Assembly (NCBI GenBank): GCA_030682715.1
Contig: JAUXNQ010000037.1
Span: 62,001-126,000, forward strand
DNA from: Methylotenera sp.
Lineage (GTDB): Bacteria; Pseudomonadota; Gammaproteobacteria; Burkholderiales; Methylophilaceae
DNA length: 64,000 bases
Direction: 5' to 3'
Part shown: positions 36,957 through 47,284 of the stretch, in pieces
Layout of the letters: each line of letters begins with the position of its first letter
Numbering within the stretch: the stretch's first letter is position 1
Position numbers and translations under genes: made by a program
Notes under the pieces: generated by a model
Seen by the model: the letters and a program-made list of their open reading frames with translations, nothing else
Database searches by the model: none
What the model was told of the DNA's origin: nothing

Positions 36957-37748
36957 CGCATAGAGCAACGCTAATTCAGCCTCAGTAAAGCCAGCTTTGC
37001 GTCTAGCCTCTAAATTAAATGGCTTACGCAAAGTTGGGGCGCTATAGCACTGAGCCAATTCTGCATAAGCTGCGATTGGCTCAAGCCCACGTTGGGCGCA
37101 TAGCCAATTAAACCAAGTATTACCTGTCAATACATGTCCGATTTCATCACGCAGGATAATATCTAAGATAGCGGCAACTTCGGCATCACCGACTTGCGCA
37201 AATTTATTACGTAATGCGGGGCTGGCGTCTAAACCACGCGCTTCCATCGTACGTGGAACCAGCGCCATTCTTGCCAACACATCATCCTTAGTCCGTTCAG
37301 TCATTTCCCACAGGCTGTTATGGCCATTGAAATCACCGTATTGGTAGCCTATTGTTTTTAAATACGCATTCAGCATACCAAAATGATAAGCCTCTTCGGC
37401 TGCCACTTTTAACCAATCTGCGTAATATTCCCTAGGCATATCAGCAAACCGCCAAATGGCATCAAGCGCCAAATTAATCGCATTAAACTCAATATGTGCC
37501 AATGCATGAATCAGCGCGGCACGCCCCTCAACCGTACGCATAGAGCGTTTGCCTACTTCCAATGGTGAAACCAGCGTAGGTTTTTCAGGATGACCAGGGA
37601 TTGCTTGCGTAGTAACCAACGCAATCTCAGTATCAAGCTGCAATAAGCCCGACTGCCAAGACTGGTAGAGCGCTGATACTTTTTCAACTTTATCATTAAG
37701 GCCGCATTCAGCTAAGCAATTCAATGCTTGTTGCCTTAACTCTTGCAT
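36924..37748 (-). CDS. DUF455 ferritin-like domain protein
   Basis: A 274-aa protein of the DUF455 family, a ferritin-like fold related in shape to MiaE. Putative diiron ligands are visible in AHIEFNAINLALD, AAEEAYHFGML and LRDEIGHVLTGN. Members are common in Proteobacteria, but the substrate is unknown; an iron-dependent oxygenase is a fair inference. It is convergent to serB, overlapping its 3' end by 33 bases, so the two transcripts are antisense at their tails. Confidence 0.9.
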   Translation of the reverse strand: MQELRQQALNCLAECGLNDKVEKVSALYQSWQSGLLQLDTEIALVTTQAIPGHPEKPTLVSPLEVGKRSMRTVEGRAALIHALAHIEFNAINLALDAIWRFADMPREYYADWLKVAAEEAYHFGMLNAYLKTIGYQYGDFNGHNSLWEMTERTKDDVLARMALVPRTMEARGLDASPALRNKFAQVGDAEVAAILDIILRDEIGHVLTGNTWFNWLCAQRGLEPIAAYAELAQCYSAPTLRKPFNLEARRKAGFTEAELALLYALAGKQIDDTI

Positions 37749-37830
37749 CTATCCATTCCGTTTATCAAAACCTGTTACCTTTATGCATGCTATTGATTAG
37801 AAAACACCAGTCACACACTATCATTTCTTT

Positions 37831-38718
37831 TTAATGACGTGATGATGTTAGCGGGATAAAATCCAACTCACCAGCTTTCATGTCTGGCACTAACAGGTAT
37901 TGCTCATCCTTTGTGATGGCAATATCTGCAGCAGCCTGATACCCCGACTTAAGCAAAACAACATCACCCATCATATTCACGCTAAAGACTTTGCCATTTT
38001 TCCAGTCACTCACATACATCGTGCCATTTGAATGGTGAACAACGCCATCGCCCCCGCCCAAGCCCTCTGCAAGATCAGTCAGCGCACCTGTTGATGTATT
38101 TAAGCTGTACAACACGCCAGATGTAAAATCCACATAAATCAAATTGTTACCAGTATCATCCGCAAGCAAACCATTAGGGGCTTTCACACGTGCGTCTTGT
38201 GTGTCTTTAATTAACAGCTTAACCTCGCCACTTGGTGTGATTTTATAAATAGCGCCGCCTTTGCCTGTATTAAATACATCACCACTATCACTCACATACA
38301 AGTTACCTTGCAAATCTGCCTCTAAATCATTTAAGAAATATGGCACATTTGGAAATGCTGTCGCAGGGACAAACACACTGACCTGACCTTTAGGTGTGAT
38401 TTTAAGAATCTTGGTGTTATCGGCTACATACAGATAATCACCAATGATTGCCAGCCCTTTAGGGTCATCTAAGCCGCTCGCAAAAACGGCAACGCTACCA
38501 TCGTGATTCACAACCGTGATTTGCCCATCGCCATCTCTACCAAATTCATTAATTTCTGAGATAAAAATCCTGCCATCTTTTGCCTGAACAATAGATTCTG
38601 GCGTTTTTAAGCCTGTGATCTTTTTTGATGCATACGTCATCGGCTTGGTAGATTGGCATCCAACTACTAACGCTCCAACTATCATTAACGCACTGAGTTT
38701 GATATATTTTTTAAACAT
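37831..38718 (-). CDS. SMP-30/gluconolactonase-like beta-propeller lipoprotein
   Basis: A 295-aa secreted lipoprotein. I place the start at the ATG at 38718, giving a signal MFKKYIKLSALMIVGALVVGCQ with lipobox VVGC; upstream codons read into AT-rich leader. The mature protein is a six-bladed beta-propeller of the SMP-30 type, with repeated blades such as PESIVQAKDGRIFISE, DPKGLAIIGDYLYVADN and APNGLLADDTGNNLIYVD. Such proteins can be lactonases; catalytic metal ligands cannot be verified by eye. It is the last gene in the minus-strand periplasmic redox cluster (42997 to 37831), 69 bases after the unknown secreted protein. Confidence 0.85.
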   Translation of the reverse strand: MFKKYIKLSALMIVGALVVGCQSTKPMTYASKKITGLKTPESIVQAKDGRIFISEINEFGRDGDGQITVVNHDGSVAVFASGLDDPKGLAIIGDYLYVADNTKILKITPKGQVSVFVPATAFPNVPYFLNDLEADLQGNLYVSDSGDVFNTGKGGAIYKITPSGEVKLLIKDTQDARVKAPNGLLADDTGNNLIYVDFTSGVLYSLNTSTGALTDLAEGLGGGDGVVHHSNGTMYVSDWKNGKVFSVNMMGDVVLLKSGYQAAADIAITKDEQYLLVPDMKAGELDFIPLTSSRH

Positions 38719-38787
38719 TTCTAACCTAACTGTAAATTTCACAACATTAATTATTTTAATGACAGCATCACTGTCATCAAACAAAAT

Positions 38788-39384
38788 CTAAAACGACATT
38801 GCTCTAATTTTTTTAGTCGGGAACAAGGTCACCATGCCACAAGGCGTGCTTTCTGCTGTGCTAGATTTAGCTTGGTTGCTCATACGCGTTTGCAAAGTAG
38901 TATCAGCTTGCATTTTAGCGACCACGTCTGCGACAGCAAGTGCATAGGCTTCCTCTATAGAGGCTTCAGCATGCATATTCAAAAAACCACGCACTTGAGA
39001 TTTACCCACATATTCGCCTAGGTGCTCACCTATGCCTTTATAAACATCTGCTGCGACTTCACCATAAAACAGCTGCACTTGTGGGTTATAAAACAATTTT
39101 GGCTGCAGCCAAACCAATGCTTTACCAGACTGGCTAACTTCGCACATGCCTACATCACCATATGCTTCAGTGAATTTTGTCATGGCTACTTTTTCAACCA
39201 CAGGGCCTTGATACATCCAATAATCGTAATATGGATGCCATAGTCTAATTGGGTTTGTATAGTCAACAGGCTGAATATACATCAGCAGTTGCGAGGCCTT
39301 GTTATCAACCTCCTCCGCTGCGTATGCATTTACACTGCTACCAATTGCTAATAAAGCGATTAATTTAATAATATTTAGTTTCAT
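38788..39384 (-). CDS. Secreted protein of unknown function
   Basis: I do not recognise this 198-aa protein. It has a clear signal peptide (cleavage after AYA, about residue 22). The mature part is notably aromatic (NPIRLWHPYYDYWMYQGPVVEK) and has two cysteines (in GMCEV and TPCGM) that could form a disulfide. The C-terminal third is helical by composition (EASIEEAYALAVADVVAKM). It sits 9 bases after a sorbosone-dehydrogenase-like gene and before an SMP-30-like lipoprotein, so a shared periplasmic oxidation role is a reasonable guess. Confidence 0.75.
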   Translation of the reverse strand: MKLNIIKLIALLAIGSSVNAYAAEEVDNKASQLLMYIQPVDYTNPIRLWHPYYDYWMYQGPVVEKVAMTKFTEAYGDVGMCEVSQSGKALVWLQPKLFYNPQVQLFYGEVAADVYKGIGEHLGEYVGKSQVRGFLNMHAEASIEEAYALAVADVVAKMQADTTLQTRMSNQAKSSTAESTPCGMVTLFPTKKIRAMSF

Positions 39385-39393
39385 TCAGCTTTC

Positions 39394-40614
39394 CTACTTA
39401 ATTTTATAACTAACACGGTAAATAATATTGGCTTGATCATCAGACACGTAAAGTGCACCATCTGCGCCTACCGCAACATCAACAGGTCGGCCCCATGCTT
39501 GCTGATTTTGTAGCCAACCTGTTGCAAAATCCTCCACCTCAATCGGCTCATTGGCCTTAAATTTTACTCTCACTAACTGATATCCAGCAGGCTGTTTACG
39601 GTTCCATGACCCATGTAACGCCACAATCGCATCTGCTTTATAGGCTAACGGCCAATTAGTTTTATCTAAAAAGCTAATGCCAATTGGTGTGGTATGTGCC
39701 TTAAAGCTAATCGCTGGTGCTTGTGTGGTTTCACAAAAACCAGCAACGCCCTTAAAGTTAGGGTCTTCAACCTGCGTGCCAATTTCCTTGCTACCACCCC
39801 AACAATGAGGCCAACCGTAATGCTTACCTGCCTCGATTTTGTTTAAATGTTCTGGGGGCAACTCATCATTGACAGCACCACCAAGCTTACCACTTCGATT
39901 ATCCGCACCATTATTAGTTGCAAACATTACACCTGTAAGTGGATGCCATGCAAACCCTTGTGAGTTACGCAAGCCACGCGCCAATATCGCAGATTGCTGA
40001 TGGCGCCCTAACGTGGTTAATGCACCCGCAGGCTTGCCTTCTATTGTATATCTAAGAATGGTTGCGCGCATTGGCTCATTCTCTACGCAGACATTGCAAC
40101 TAGAACCTACATTAATATACAAAAAACCATCAGGGCCTAACTTAATATTCTTAAGCGTATGCCCACCAGTCGGTAGGTTAGGAATAAATGCTTGCGGTTT
40201 AGTCCAGCTTCCTTGCACTTGGCTAACTTTCACCACACCATCTTGGTTAGCAATCAGCAATGCATCTCCAACAAAAGTAATTCCGTGCGGTGCATTCAAG
40301 CCCTGAGCGATGGTAAGCACCTCATCCGCAACTCCATCATGATTATGATCAGGCAGCATGACAACACGGTGACTACCAACAGCCGACACATAAAGGTTAC
40401 CCTTTGCATCCAAAGCCATCATCCTAGGGCCAGATAACTGCTCACCATTTTTGGTATTCATATCTGCAAACACCTCAATCTTGAAGCCTGAGGGTAGTTT
40501 GATATCGGCCAAATCAGCAGCAGAAACAGATTGCATGGCAAATAAGATAAGCCCCGCCATTAACCCTATGTGTATTTTTGATTTAAAAATAGAAAGTTTT
40601 AAAGCCTGATTCAT
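39394..40614 (-). CDS. PQQ-type glucose/sorbosone dehydrogenase-like beta-propeller
   Basis: A 406-aa periplasmic protein with a signal peptide (ending SAA, about residue 33) and a six-bladed propeller of the GSDH/L-sorbosone dehydrogenase family. Signatures are LAQGLNAPHGITF-like IAQGLNAPHGITF, GRHQQSAILARGLRNSQGFAWHP, the ELPPEHLNKIEAGKHYGWPHCWGG segment, and VALHGSWNRKQPAGYQLVRV. A CNVC pair lies near residue 178. The family includes PQQ-dependent aldose oxidases; PQQ binding here is inferred from homology only. The neighbouring cytochrome c and flavoprotein genes could serve as electron partners. Confidence 0.88.
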   Translation of the reverse strand: MNQALKLSIFKSKIHIGLMAGLILFAMQSVSAADLADIKLPSGFKIEVFADMNTKNGEQLSGPRMMALDAKGNLYVSAVGSHRVVMLPDHNHDGVADEVLTIAQGLNAPHGITFVGDALLIANQDGVVKVSQVQGSWTKPQAFIPNLPTGGHTLKNIKLGPDGFLYINVGSSCNVCVENEPMRATILRYTIEGKPAGALTTLGRHQQSAILARGLRNSQGFAWHPLTGVMFATNNGADNRSGKLGGAVNDELPPEHLNKIEAGKHYGWPHCWGGSKEIGTQVEDPNFKGVAGFCETTQAPAISFKAHTTPIGISFLDKTNWPLAYKADAIVALHGSWNRKQPAGYQLVRVKFKANEPIEVEDFATGWLQNQQAWGRPVDVAVGADGALYVSDDQANIIYRVSYKIK

Positions 40615-40697
40615 ATTGAATATCCTTTTCCCAACAACACCTTAACATCAAGCACTGTAATGGATGCACTGCGATGAAAGTGCTTGATGAAAACAAA

Positions 40698-41981
40698 CTA
40701 AGTCAATACATCTGACCATATATTGTGTGCCCAAGCTTTGGCATAGGCGCCTTCCTTTTCAGATGGCGCCAAAGACACGCCACCACCTTCAGCAGACAAC
40801 ATGATTTTTCTTGCAGCATCATACCGATAAACATTGGCAACATGCATGGCTTGCTTATCATCCACAAAACTATAACAAGTATTCGCAAACACTGGCGCTG
40901 GGTCTGGTTCTCGCCCCTGCGTCAACTCAACAATCGCACTAGCACATACACGGGCTTGAGAAGTTGCCATATGCGCAGACTTTGGCAAACCAGACGCAAC
41001 ACTATCACCTATTACATGAACATCTCGCACATGTTTAGACTCATAACTTAAAAAATCAACTTCGCACCATGGGTAATCTGATTCAAGTAAACCTGCCATT
41101 TGCGCTGGCTTACCAGCATGCTGTGGTGGAATAACATTCAACACATCTGCCTTTACCTGTTCAAACTCGGTACTCACAGTTTTAGTGGGCACATCCACGG
41201 AGACAACCGCGCTATCGTGACGATAATCAATCATGCCTGAGTACGTATTAGCCCAAACTTTGGTAAAGAGCCCTTTCTTAGACACAATTTCAGCATTAGC
41301 ATCCAGCACAATAATCTTACTGTTTGGCTTATGGTTTTTTAGATAATGCGCTACTTGGCAAACACGCTCATAGGGGCCTGGCGGGCAGCGATACGGCGCT
41401 TTGGGAATCGTCATCACAAACACACCACCGTCAGGCATCGCTTCAAGCTGTTGCCGCAAATAAACGGTTTGCCAGCCAGCTTTCCATGCATGCGGAATCT
41501 GCTTCTGCGCATCACCTGTTTGCAACTGAGGCAAGCTGTCATAATTAAAATCTACGCCTGGTGCAACAATCAAACGGTCATACGTGATATCACCACGCTG
41601 CATCGTTACTTTTTTAGCATCAGTGTTGATAGCTGTCACAGTATCTTGCACCCATTTAATACCATGATTCTTTTTTAATAAATCATAGCCAAAGGTCAAG
41701 TCGTTAATCTGTTGGCTACCGCCTAATACTAAATTGCTCAGCGGGCACGAAATAAACTGAGGCGATTGTTCAATCACCACCACCTCAATACTGCCCATGC
41801 TCCACATACGAATATACTTAGCCGCACTCGTGCCAGCATAGCCGCCGCCAATGATCACTACTCGCCCTATCGGCGGTTTTTTACCCATTGCGATTGCGTG
41901 TGGTGCAAACGATAATGCACCTAACGCGGAGGCTGTCTTAATAAAATCACGGCGATTAAAATCAGTGAGGCTACTCATCAT
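40698..41981 (-). CDS. fccB: Flavocytochrome c sulfide dehydrogenase flavoprotein subunit (FccB/SoxF)
   Basis: A 427-aa periplasmic flavoprotein with a twin-arginine signal (NRRDFIKTASALGALSF, mature start near residue 33). The FAD motif is VVIIGGGYAGTSAAKYI. The family hallmark FISCPLSNLVLGG and RCPPGPYERVCQVAHYLK hold the redox cysteines that bind FAD and sulfur. The flavoprotein oxidises sulfide and passes electrons to its cytochrome partner. I start at ATG 41981, where the first codons overlap the upstream cytochrome gene by 11 bases; ATG 41978 is equally possible. Confidence 0.93.
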   Translation of the reverse strand: MMSSLTDFNRRDFIKTASALGALSFAPHAIAMGKKPPIGRVVIIGGGYAGTSAAKYIRMWSMGSIEVVVIEQSPQFISCPLSNLVLGGSQQINDLTFGYDLLKKNHGIKWVQDTVTAINTDAKKVTMQRGDITYDRLIVAPGVDFNYDSLPQLQTGDAQKQIPHAWKAGWQTVYLRQQLEAMPDGGVFVMTIPKAPYRCPPGPYERVCQVAHYLKNHKPNSKIIVLDANAEIVSKKGLFTKVWANTYSGMIDYRHDSAVVSVDVPTKTVSTEFEQVKADVLNVIPPQHAGKPAQMAGLLESDYPWCEVDFLSYESKHVRDVHVIGDSVASGLPKSAHMATSQARVCASAIVELTQGREPDPAPVFANTCYSFVDDKQAMHVANVYRYDAARKIMLSAEGGGVSLAPSEKEGAYAKAWAHNIWSDVLT

Positions 41982-42363
41982 GCACCGCCTTAAGCGTTTG
42001 TGTGGCTGGCACATGGCGCTTTATTTTTTTCTGATGCGAGAAATAATCTGCTAGTTGATTAATTTCTTCTAAGCTTAATCCGTTAGCATGCCGATGCATG
42101 ACAGTCGCAGGCCGCGCACCGCTTCGAAAATCAATTAATCGCTGAACAATATAAGCTTTATCCAAGCCAGCAAGTGTTGTGGCATCAAACTCAGCATTAA
42201 GCGTCACCGCATTGCCTTGCGTGCCATGACATGCCGCACAAGATGCTGCTAACGTTCTGGTATGCAATGCATGGTCTGCATAAACAAAATCCTCAGCTGC
42301 TTTGCCCTGACTAGGCAAAATAACTGAGGATATAAGCATAAGATTTAAAAGGAGTTTGTTCAT
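41971..42363 (-). CDS. Class I cytochrome c, likely FccA-type heme subunit
   Basis: A 130-aa secreted cytochrome c with a signal peptide (ending GKA, about residue 22) and one heme site CAACH (C42, C45, H46). A Met ligand is likely in ATVMHRHANGLS. Single-heme size suggests a FccA-like or SoxE-like electron acceptor rather than the diheme Chromatium FccA. The stop overlaps the fccB start by 11 bases, which strongly implies a heterodimer. It would hand electrons to the respiratory chain. Confidence 0.92.
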   Translation of the reverse strand: MNKLLLNLMLISSVILPSQGKAAEDFVYADHALHTRTLAASCAACHGTQGNAVTLNAEFDATTLAGLDKAYIVQRLIDFRSGARPATVMHRHANGLSLEEINQLADYFSHQKKIKRHVPATQTLKAVHDE

Positions 42364-42499
42364 GGGGTCTTAGTTAATTGAGAAACTCCACTACTAATTA
42401 TTGAATCTGGTAATCATTAAATCTGCTCATGACTTAATCTAATTCAAATGACTAAATCATGTGTCTAATAAATTGCCAAGAACTAATAAATGACTAAGA

Positions 42500-42997
42500 C
42501 TAGAAACATTTATCTTCTAAACAACCATCATCTTTAACACCAAGTGAAGTTAACAACTCAACCATTTTAGTGTTGCCTTCATCTCGCACTGCACGAACGA
42601 TAGAAACATCTGCACGCATTTTAATATTAATGTCAGCACCTTTAGTTGCTAGATATTTAACCACTGGATCATAGCCGCCAAATGCTGCCATGTGAAAAGC
42701 TGTATTTTTGCTGATTGGGTGTTGATAATCTAACTCCGCACCACGTTCAACTAATAACTGAACCACTTTAAGCTGACCTTTAGTGGCTGCAATTTGTAAT
42801 GCAGACCAACCAAAAAACTTGTCATTTGCTGTTGCATCACCGTCCAAATATTTCTTAACTAATTTCACGTTACCATCACGTAAAGCTTCTGTGTAACGCA
42901 TATGGTCATCATCGTTCAATTGTGCCATTGATGCTGAAGGAAAGATAAAAGTAAAACTAAAGGCTAATGCTAAAACAAGTGTTCTAAAAAAATTCAT
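42500..42997 (-). CDS. Secreted ankyrin-repeat protein
   Basis: A 165-aa secreted protein starting MNFFRTLVLALAFSFTFIFPSASMAQ (signal ends about residue 26). Four ankyrin-type repeats follow (MRYTEALRDGNVKLVKKYL, GWSALQIAATKGQLKVVQLLV, TAFHMAAFGGYDPVVKYLA, KMVELLTSLG). A GGAG precedes the ATG at 42997 by about 9 nt; a further upstream frame adds only seven residues. The C-terminus has two cysteines (DDGCLEDKCF). It stands 136 bases upstream of the cytochrome gene and may lead the redox cluster, though it may also be its own unit. Confidence 0.85.
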   Translation of the reverse strand: MNFFRTLVLALAFSFTFIFPSASMAQLNDDDHMRYTEALRDGNVKLVKKYLDGDATANDKFFGWSALQIAATKGQLKVVQLLVERGAELDYQHPISKNTAFHMAAFGGYDPVVKYLATKGADINIKMRADVSIVRAVRDEGNTKMVELLTSLGVKDDGCLEDKCF

Positions 42998-43125
42998 GCT
43001 GCTTTTCTCCAAAGTCATTTATTAAAATTTATTTCTGTCACTATCTAACAATACTAATTAAAACGATTACTTTCCAAGCTTATTTAAAGCCATGATTAAC
43101 AAGCTTTAGTTAACAAAACGTATGT

Positions 43126-46100
43126 TTAAGCAATGTACTTTCTTGCATTGCGGAACATGCGAATCCAAGCACTATCTTCTGTGTCATCAGAACGTTGCCA
43201 TGTATTTTGTACATTGCGAATCACACGTTCTGGATGTGGCATCATAATACTAAAACGTCCATCTGTGCTGGTTAATCCAGTAACACCCCGTGGTGAACCG
43301 TTTGGATTAAACGGATACATCTCAGTAGGTGTAGATGCATGATCAATAAAGCGCATCGTCACTAATTTCTGTGCTAACAGTTCATTGACAGCGTTAGTCT
43401 GAGAAAATTCCGCAAAACCTTCACCATGTGCAACCGCGATTGGCATTTTGCTGCCAGCCATGCCGTTAAAGAAGATAGATGGAGACGCTAAAACCTCTAC
43501 CATGCTCAAGCGTGCTTCAAATTGCTCTGATTTATTTTTCACAAAATGTGGCCAATGTGCCGCACCTGGAATCAACTCGCGCAGATTACTCATCATTTGG
43601 CAACCGTTACACACACCCAACGCAAAGCTATCTTGGCGATTAAAGAACGTAGAGAACTCATCACGCGCACGCGCATTAAATAAAATAGATTTAGCCCAGC
43701 CCTCACCCGCACCCAGCACATCACCGTAAGAGAAGCCACCACAGGCAACCACCCCTGCAAAGTCGCTCAGTGACACACGGCCGCTGATGATATCGCTCAT
43801 ATGAACGTCATAAGCGGCAAAGCCAGCACGGTCAAATGAAGCTGCCATTTCTACATGGCCATTGACGCCTTGCTCACGCAGGATTGCCATTTTAGGACGC
43901 GCACCTGTTGCAATGTATGGTGCCGCAATATTTTCACTTGGGTTGTAAGTGAGTTCTGCGAACAAACCACGGTCTGCATCGTTCAGCAAGCGGTCGTATT
44001 CTTGCTGTGCACTCACTGGGTTATCACGCAATTTTTGCATTTGGTAGGTGGTTTCAGACCACATACGATGCAAGTTAACGCGCGTATCAGCAAATACTAC
44101 TTGGTTATTTTGTTTGATCTCAATTTGGTTAGCCGTTGTCACCTCAGCCACCACATGTGCTAAACCATTGAACTGCGCAACAATCGCTGGTGCATCTTCT
44201 GCACGCACCTGAATCACCGCACCTAGCTCTTCGTTATACAGTGCATCAACCACACTGCCTTGCAAGCTCGAAACATCCACATTTAAACCACAATGGCCTG
44301 CAAACGCCATCTCAATCAAGGTCGTAAATAAGCCACCATCAGAACGGTCATGGTACGCCAAAATCTTGCCATACTTATTCAACTGCTGAATCGTATTGAA
44401 GAAGTGTTTTAATTGCTTAGCATCATCAACATCAGGCGCTACATTGCCAATTTCACCATATACCTGCGCTAGGCTTGAGCCACCCATGCGGTTTTTGCCA
44501 GCGCCTAAATCAATTAAAATCAACTTAGAAGCAACATTGGTTTGTAGTTGTGGCGTGAGTGTTTTACGTGCATCAGGTGTTGCGGCAAACGCTGTTACCA
44601 CTAATGAAATGGGTGAGGTCACAGATTTATTCTGACCGTCTTCATTCCAAACTGTCTTCATGCTCATCGAGTCTTTACCAACGGGGATGCTTACCCCCAA
44701 TTGTGGGCATAGCTCCATCCCCACTGCTCTTACTGTTTCAAACAGGGCAGCATCTTCACCAGCATGTCCAGCTGGTGCCATCCAGTTAGCTGAAAGTTTT
44801 AAATCGCTGATGTCGTCAATCAAGCTTGCGGCGATATTGGTGATAGATTCACCAATCGCCATGCGGCCAGATGCTGGTGCATTGACCAATGCGAGTGGTG
44901 CTTTTTCACCAATGGCAAAAGCCTCGCCACGGTAAGTTTCATAGCCTGCTAAGGTAACGCCAACGTCAGCCACTGGCACTTGCCATGGGCCAACCATTTG
45001 CTCACGCGCTACCAAGCCAGTCACAGAGCGGTCGCCAATGGTAATCAAGAATGTTTTATCTGCAACGCCTGGTAAGCGCAACACACGCGCTGCCGCGTCT
45101 TTTAAGTCGATTTTGCTGGTATCAAATGCTTTCAGTGTTTGCACCGTGCTTTTCACGTCACGCGTCATTTTTGGCGGTTTGCCTAGCAATACAGATAAAT
45201 CCATATCTACTGGCTTGTTATCAAAATGACTATCAGCGACCGTTAAGTGGCGTTCTTCTGTGGCGTAACCCACCACTGCATAAGGACAGCGCTCACGCTC
45301 ACAAATCTCTTTAAAGCGTGGTAAGTCTTCTTGCGCAATCGCCATCACATAGCGCTCTTGCGCCTCATTGCTCCACAGCTCGCGTGGTGACATGCCTGGC
45401 TCTTCGTTATTCACATCGCGCAATTGGAACACGGCACCTACACCAGCATCGTTCACTAGCTCTGGGAATGCATTTGAAATACCACCTGCGCCTACGTCAT
45501 GAATACTTAAAATTGGATTGTTTTCAGCCAACTGCCAGCAACGGTCAATCACTTCTTGTGCTCTACGCTCCAACTCAGGGTTACCGCGTTGTACAGAATC
45601 GAAGTCCAAATTTTCAACGTTGCTACCTGTATCCATACTGGATGCAGCCCCGCCACCCAAGCCAATCAACATTGCTGGGCCACCAAGTTGAATCAGTGCA
45701 GCACCCGCTGGAATTGGATTCTTTTTAGAGTGTTGTGCTGAGATATTACCAATACCACCCGCTAACATAATGGGTTTGTGATAGCCACGCACCTCAGTAT
45801 TACCATTAGCACTTGGCGCTTCAATCTCCAAGGTACGGAAATAGCCAGTAATGTTAGGGCGACCAAACTCGTTGTTATAAGCCGCACCACCTAATGGGCC
45901 ATCCACCATAATTTGCAATGGTGAAGCAATACGGTTTGGTTTACCGTAAGCGGCTGATTCCCAAGGTTGCGTAAAGTTTGGAATATTCAAGTTAGATACT
46001 GAGAAGCCAGCCAACCCTGCTTTAGGTTTAGAGCCGCTACCTGTTGCACCTTCATCACGAATTTCACCACCCGCGCCAGTGGCAGCACCTGCAAATGGAG

Positions 46101-47049
46101 AGATTGCCGTTGGGTGGTTATGTGTTTCCACTTTCATTAAGAAGTGCATGTCTTCTTCAATAAAGCGATATGCGCCATCTTCAGCTGGGTAAAAACGTTT
46201 GGTTGGTTCGTTCGCTTGCTGACCCGCCACAATTGAAGCGTTATCAGAGTACGCCACCACTGTTTTACCTGGGTTTAATTTGTGCGTATTGCGAATCATC
46301 GCAAATAGAGACATCTCTTGTTGCGCGCCATCGATCACCCAATCTGCATTAAAGATTTTATGACGGCAATGCTCAGAGTTTGCCTGTGCAAACATCATCA
46401 GTTCAACGTCAGTTGGGTTACGCTGCATTCTGGTGAAATTATCGAACAGATAATCCACTTCATCAGGCGACAATGCCAAACCCATCTCGTTATTGGCTTG
46501 ATCAAGTGCTGCCTTACCACCTTGCAACACATCAACAGTGCTTAAAGGTTTAGGTGTATCGGTATGGAACAACTTGCCCGCATCTTGCTTGTTATCAAAC
46601 ACTGATTCTGTCATGCGGTCATGAAGCAGTGGCAACAATAACTTACGTTCATCTGTTGTTAATGCTTGACCATTTTTTGTTTGCACATAGTAAGCAATGC
46701 CGCGCTCTACGCGCTGAGTGGCTGGCAACCCACAATGTTGCACAATGTCTGTGGCGCGCGAAGCCCAAGGAGAAATCGTACCCACGCGCGGCAACACTAA
46801 AATAAACTCGCCGCTAGGCTCTTCTGCCTGCATGCTAGGGCCATACGTTAAAATTTGGTTCAGCGTGTTTTCTTGCTGGGCTGATAGCTCACCATCCACC
46901 CATATAAAATGCCAAAATTCAGCGTAAACATGCCCAATGTTCGGGCAAATTTCACTTAGTTTATTTTGAATTTTTTCAATTCTAAAAGGTGATAAAGCAG
47001 CACTGCCACGCAGGCTAATCATTTGTGGGTTTGGATTAGATTGGCTCAT
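43126..47049 (-). CDS. purL: Phosphoribosylformylglycinamidine synthase
   Basis: The large single-chain PurL (1307 aa; E. coli 1295) converts FGAR to FGAM with glutamine and ATP. The N-terminal PurS-like domain (about 1-200), two AIR-synthase-like ATP domains (about 210-1030, with [20 protein letters not shown] and [19 protein letters not shown]) and the C-terminal glutaminase (about 1040-1307, catalytic Cys in [12 protein letters not shown] and HPE end) are all visible. It stands alone on the minus strand. Confidence 0.98.
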   Translation of the reverse strand: MSQSNPNPQMISLRGSAALSPFRIEKIQNKLSEICPNIGHVYAEFWHFIWVDGELSAQQENTLNQILTYGPSMQAEEPSGEFILVLPRVGTISPWASRATDIVQHCGLPATQRVERGIAYYVQTKNGQALTTDERKLLLPLLHDRMTESVFDNKQDAGKLFHTDTPKPLSTVDVLQGGKAALDQANNEMGLALSPDEVDYLFDNFTRMQRNPTDVELMMFAQANSEHCRHKIFNADWVIDGAQQEMSLFAMIRNTHKLNPGKTVVAYSDNASIVAGQQANEPTKRFYPAEDGAYRFIEEDMHFLMKVETHNHPTAISPFAGAATGAGGEIRDEGATGSGSKPKAGLAGFSVSNLNIPNFTQPWESAAYGKPNRIASPLQIMVDGPLGGAAYNNEFGRPNITGYFRTLEIEAPSANGNTEVRGYHKPIMLAGGIGNISAQHSKKNPIPAGAALIQLGGPAMLIGLGGGAASSMDTGSNVENLDFDSVQRGNPELERRAQEVIDRCWQLAENNPILSIHDVGAGGISNAFPELVNDAGVGAVFQLRDVNNEEPGMSPRELWSNEAQERYVMAIAQEDLPRFKEICERERCPYAVVGYATEERHLTVADSHFDNKPVDMDLSVLLGKPPKMTRDVKSTVQTLKAFDTSKIDLKDAAARVLRLPGVADKTFLITIGDRSVTGLVAREQMVGPWQVPVADVGVTLAGYETYRGEAFAIGEKAPLALVNAPASGRMAIGESITNIAASLIDDISDLKLSANWMAPAGHAGEDAALFETVRAVGMELCPQLGVSIPVGKDSMSMKTVWNEDGQNKSVTSPISLVVTAFAATPDARKTLTPQLQTNVASKLILIDLGAGKNRMGGSSLAQVYGEIGNVAPDVDDAKQLKHFFNTIQQLNKYGKILAYHDRSDGGLFTTLIEMAFAGHCGLNVDVSSLQGSVVDALYNEELGAVIQVRAEDAPAIVAQFNGLAHVVAEVTTANQIEIKQNNQVVFADTRVNLHRMWSETTYQMQKLRDNPVSAQQEYDRLLNDADRGLFAELTYNPSENIAAPYIATGARPKMAILREQGVNGHVEMAASFDRAGFAAYDVHMSDIISGRVSLSDFAGVVACGGFSYGDVLGAGEGWAKSILFNARARDEFSTFFNRQDSFALGVCNGCQMMSNLRELIPGAAHWPHFVKNKSEQFEARLSMVEVLASPSIFFNGMAGSKMPIAVAHGEGFAEFSQTNAVNELLAQKLVTMRFIDHASTPTEMYPFNPNGSPRGVTGLTSTDGRFSIMMPHPERVIRNVQNTWQRSDDTEDSAWIRMFRNARKYIA

Positions 47050-47284
47050 TAAACTCAGCTAAATATCAAGGACATAAATAAACCAAGATTTTAACAGATT
47101 AGCGCCTGTTAAGTCGCTAATCTAGCAGGCAAATTAATGAAGATATTTTCAATCTCAATCACATGTAGAGATACGGCCAACCACCTAAGCGCAAAAACTG
47201 GAAAATGCTTTGGGCAACAGTAACCATATTAAACGCATGAAACTAGCCGCACTTTACTCATCGCACAAAGCGTTAAGCTTGATT

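Noticed and set aside
45318-45728. 136-codon frame antisense to purL, and many similar frames antisense to purL and sucC
   Set aside because: They lie entirely within conserved coding sequence on the other strand and have no domain features. They look like shadows of codon bias.
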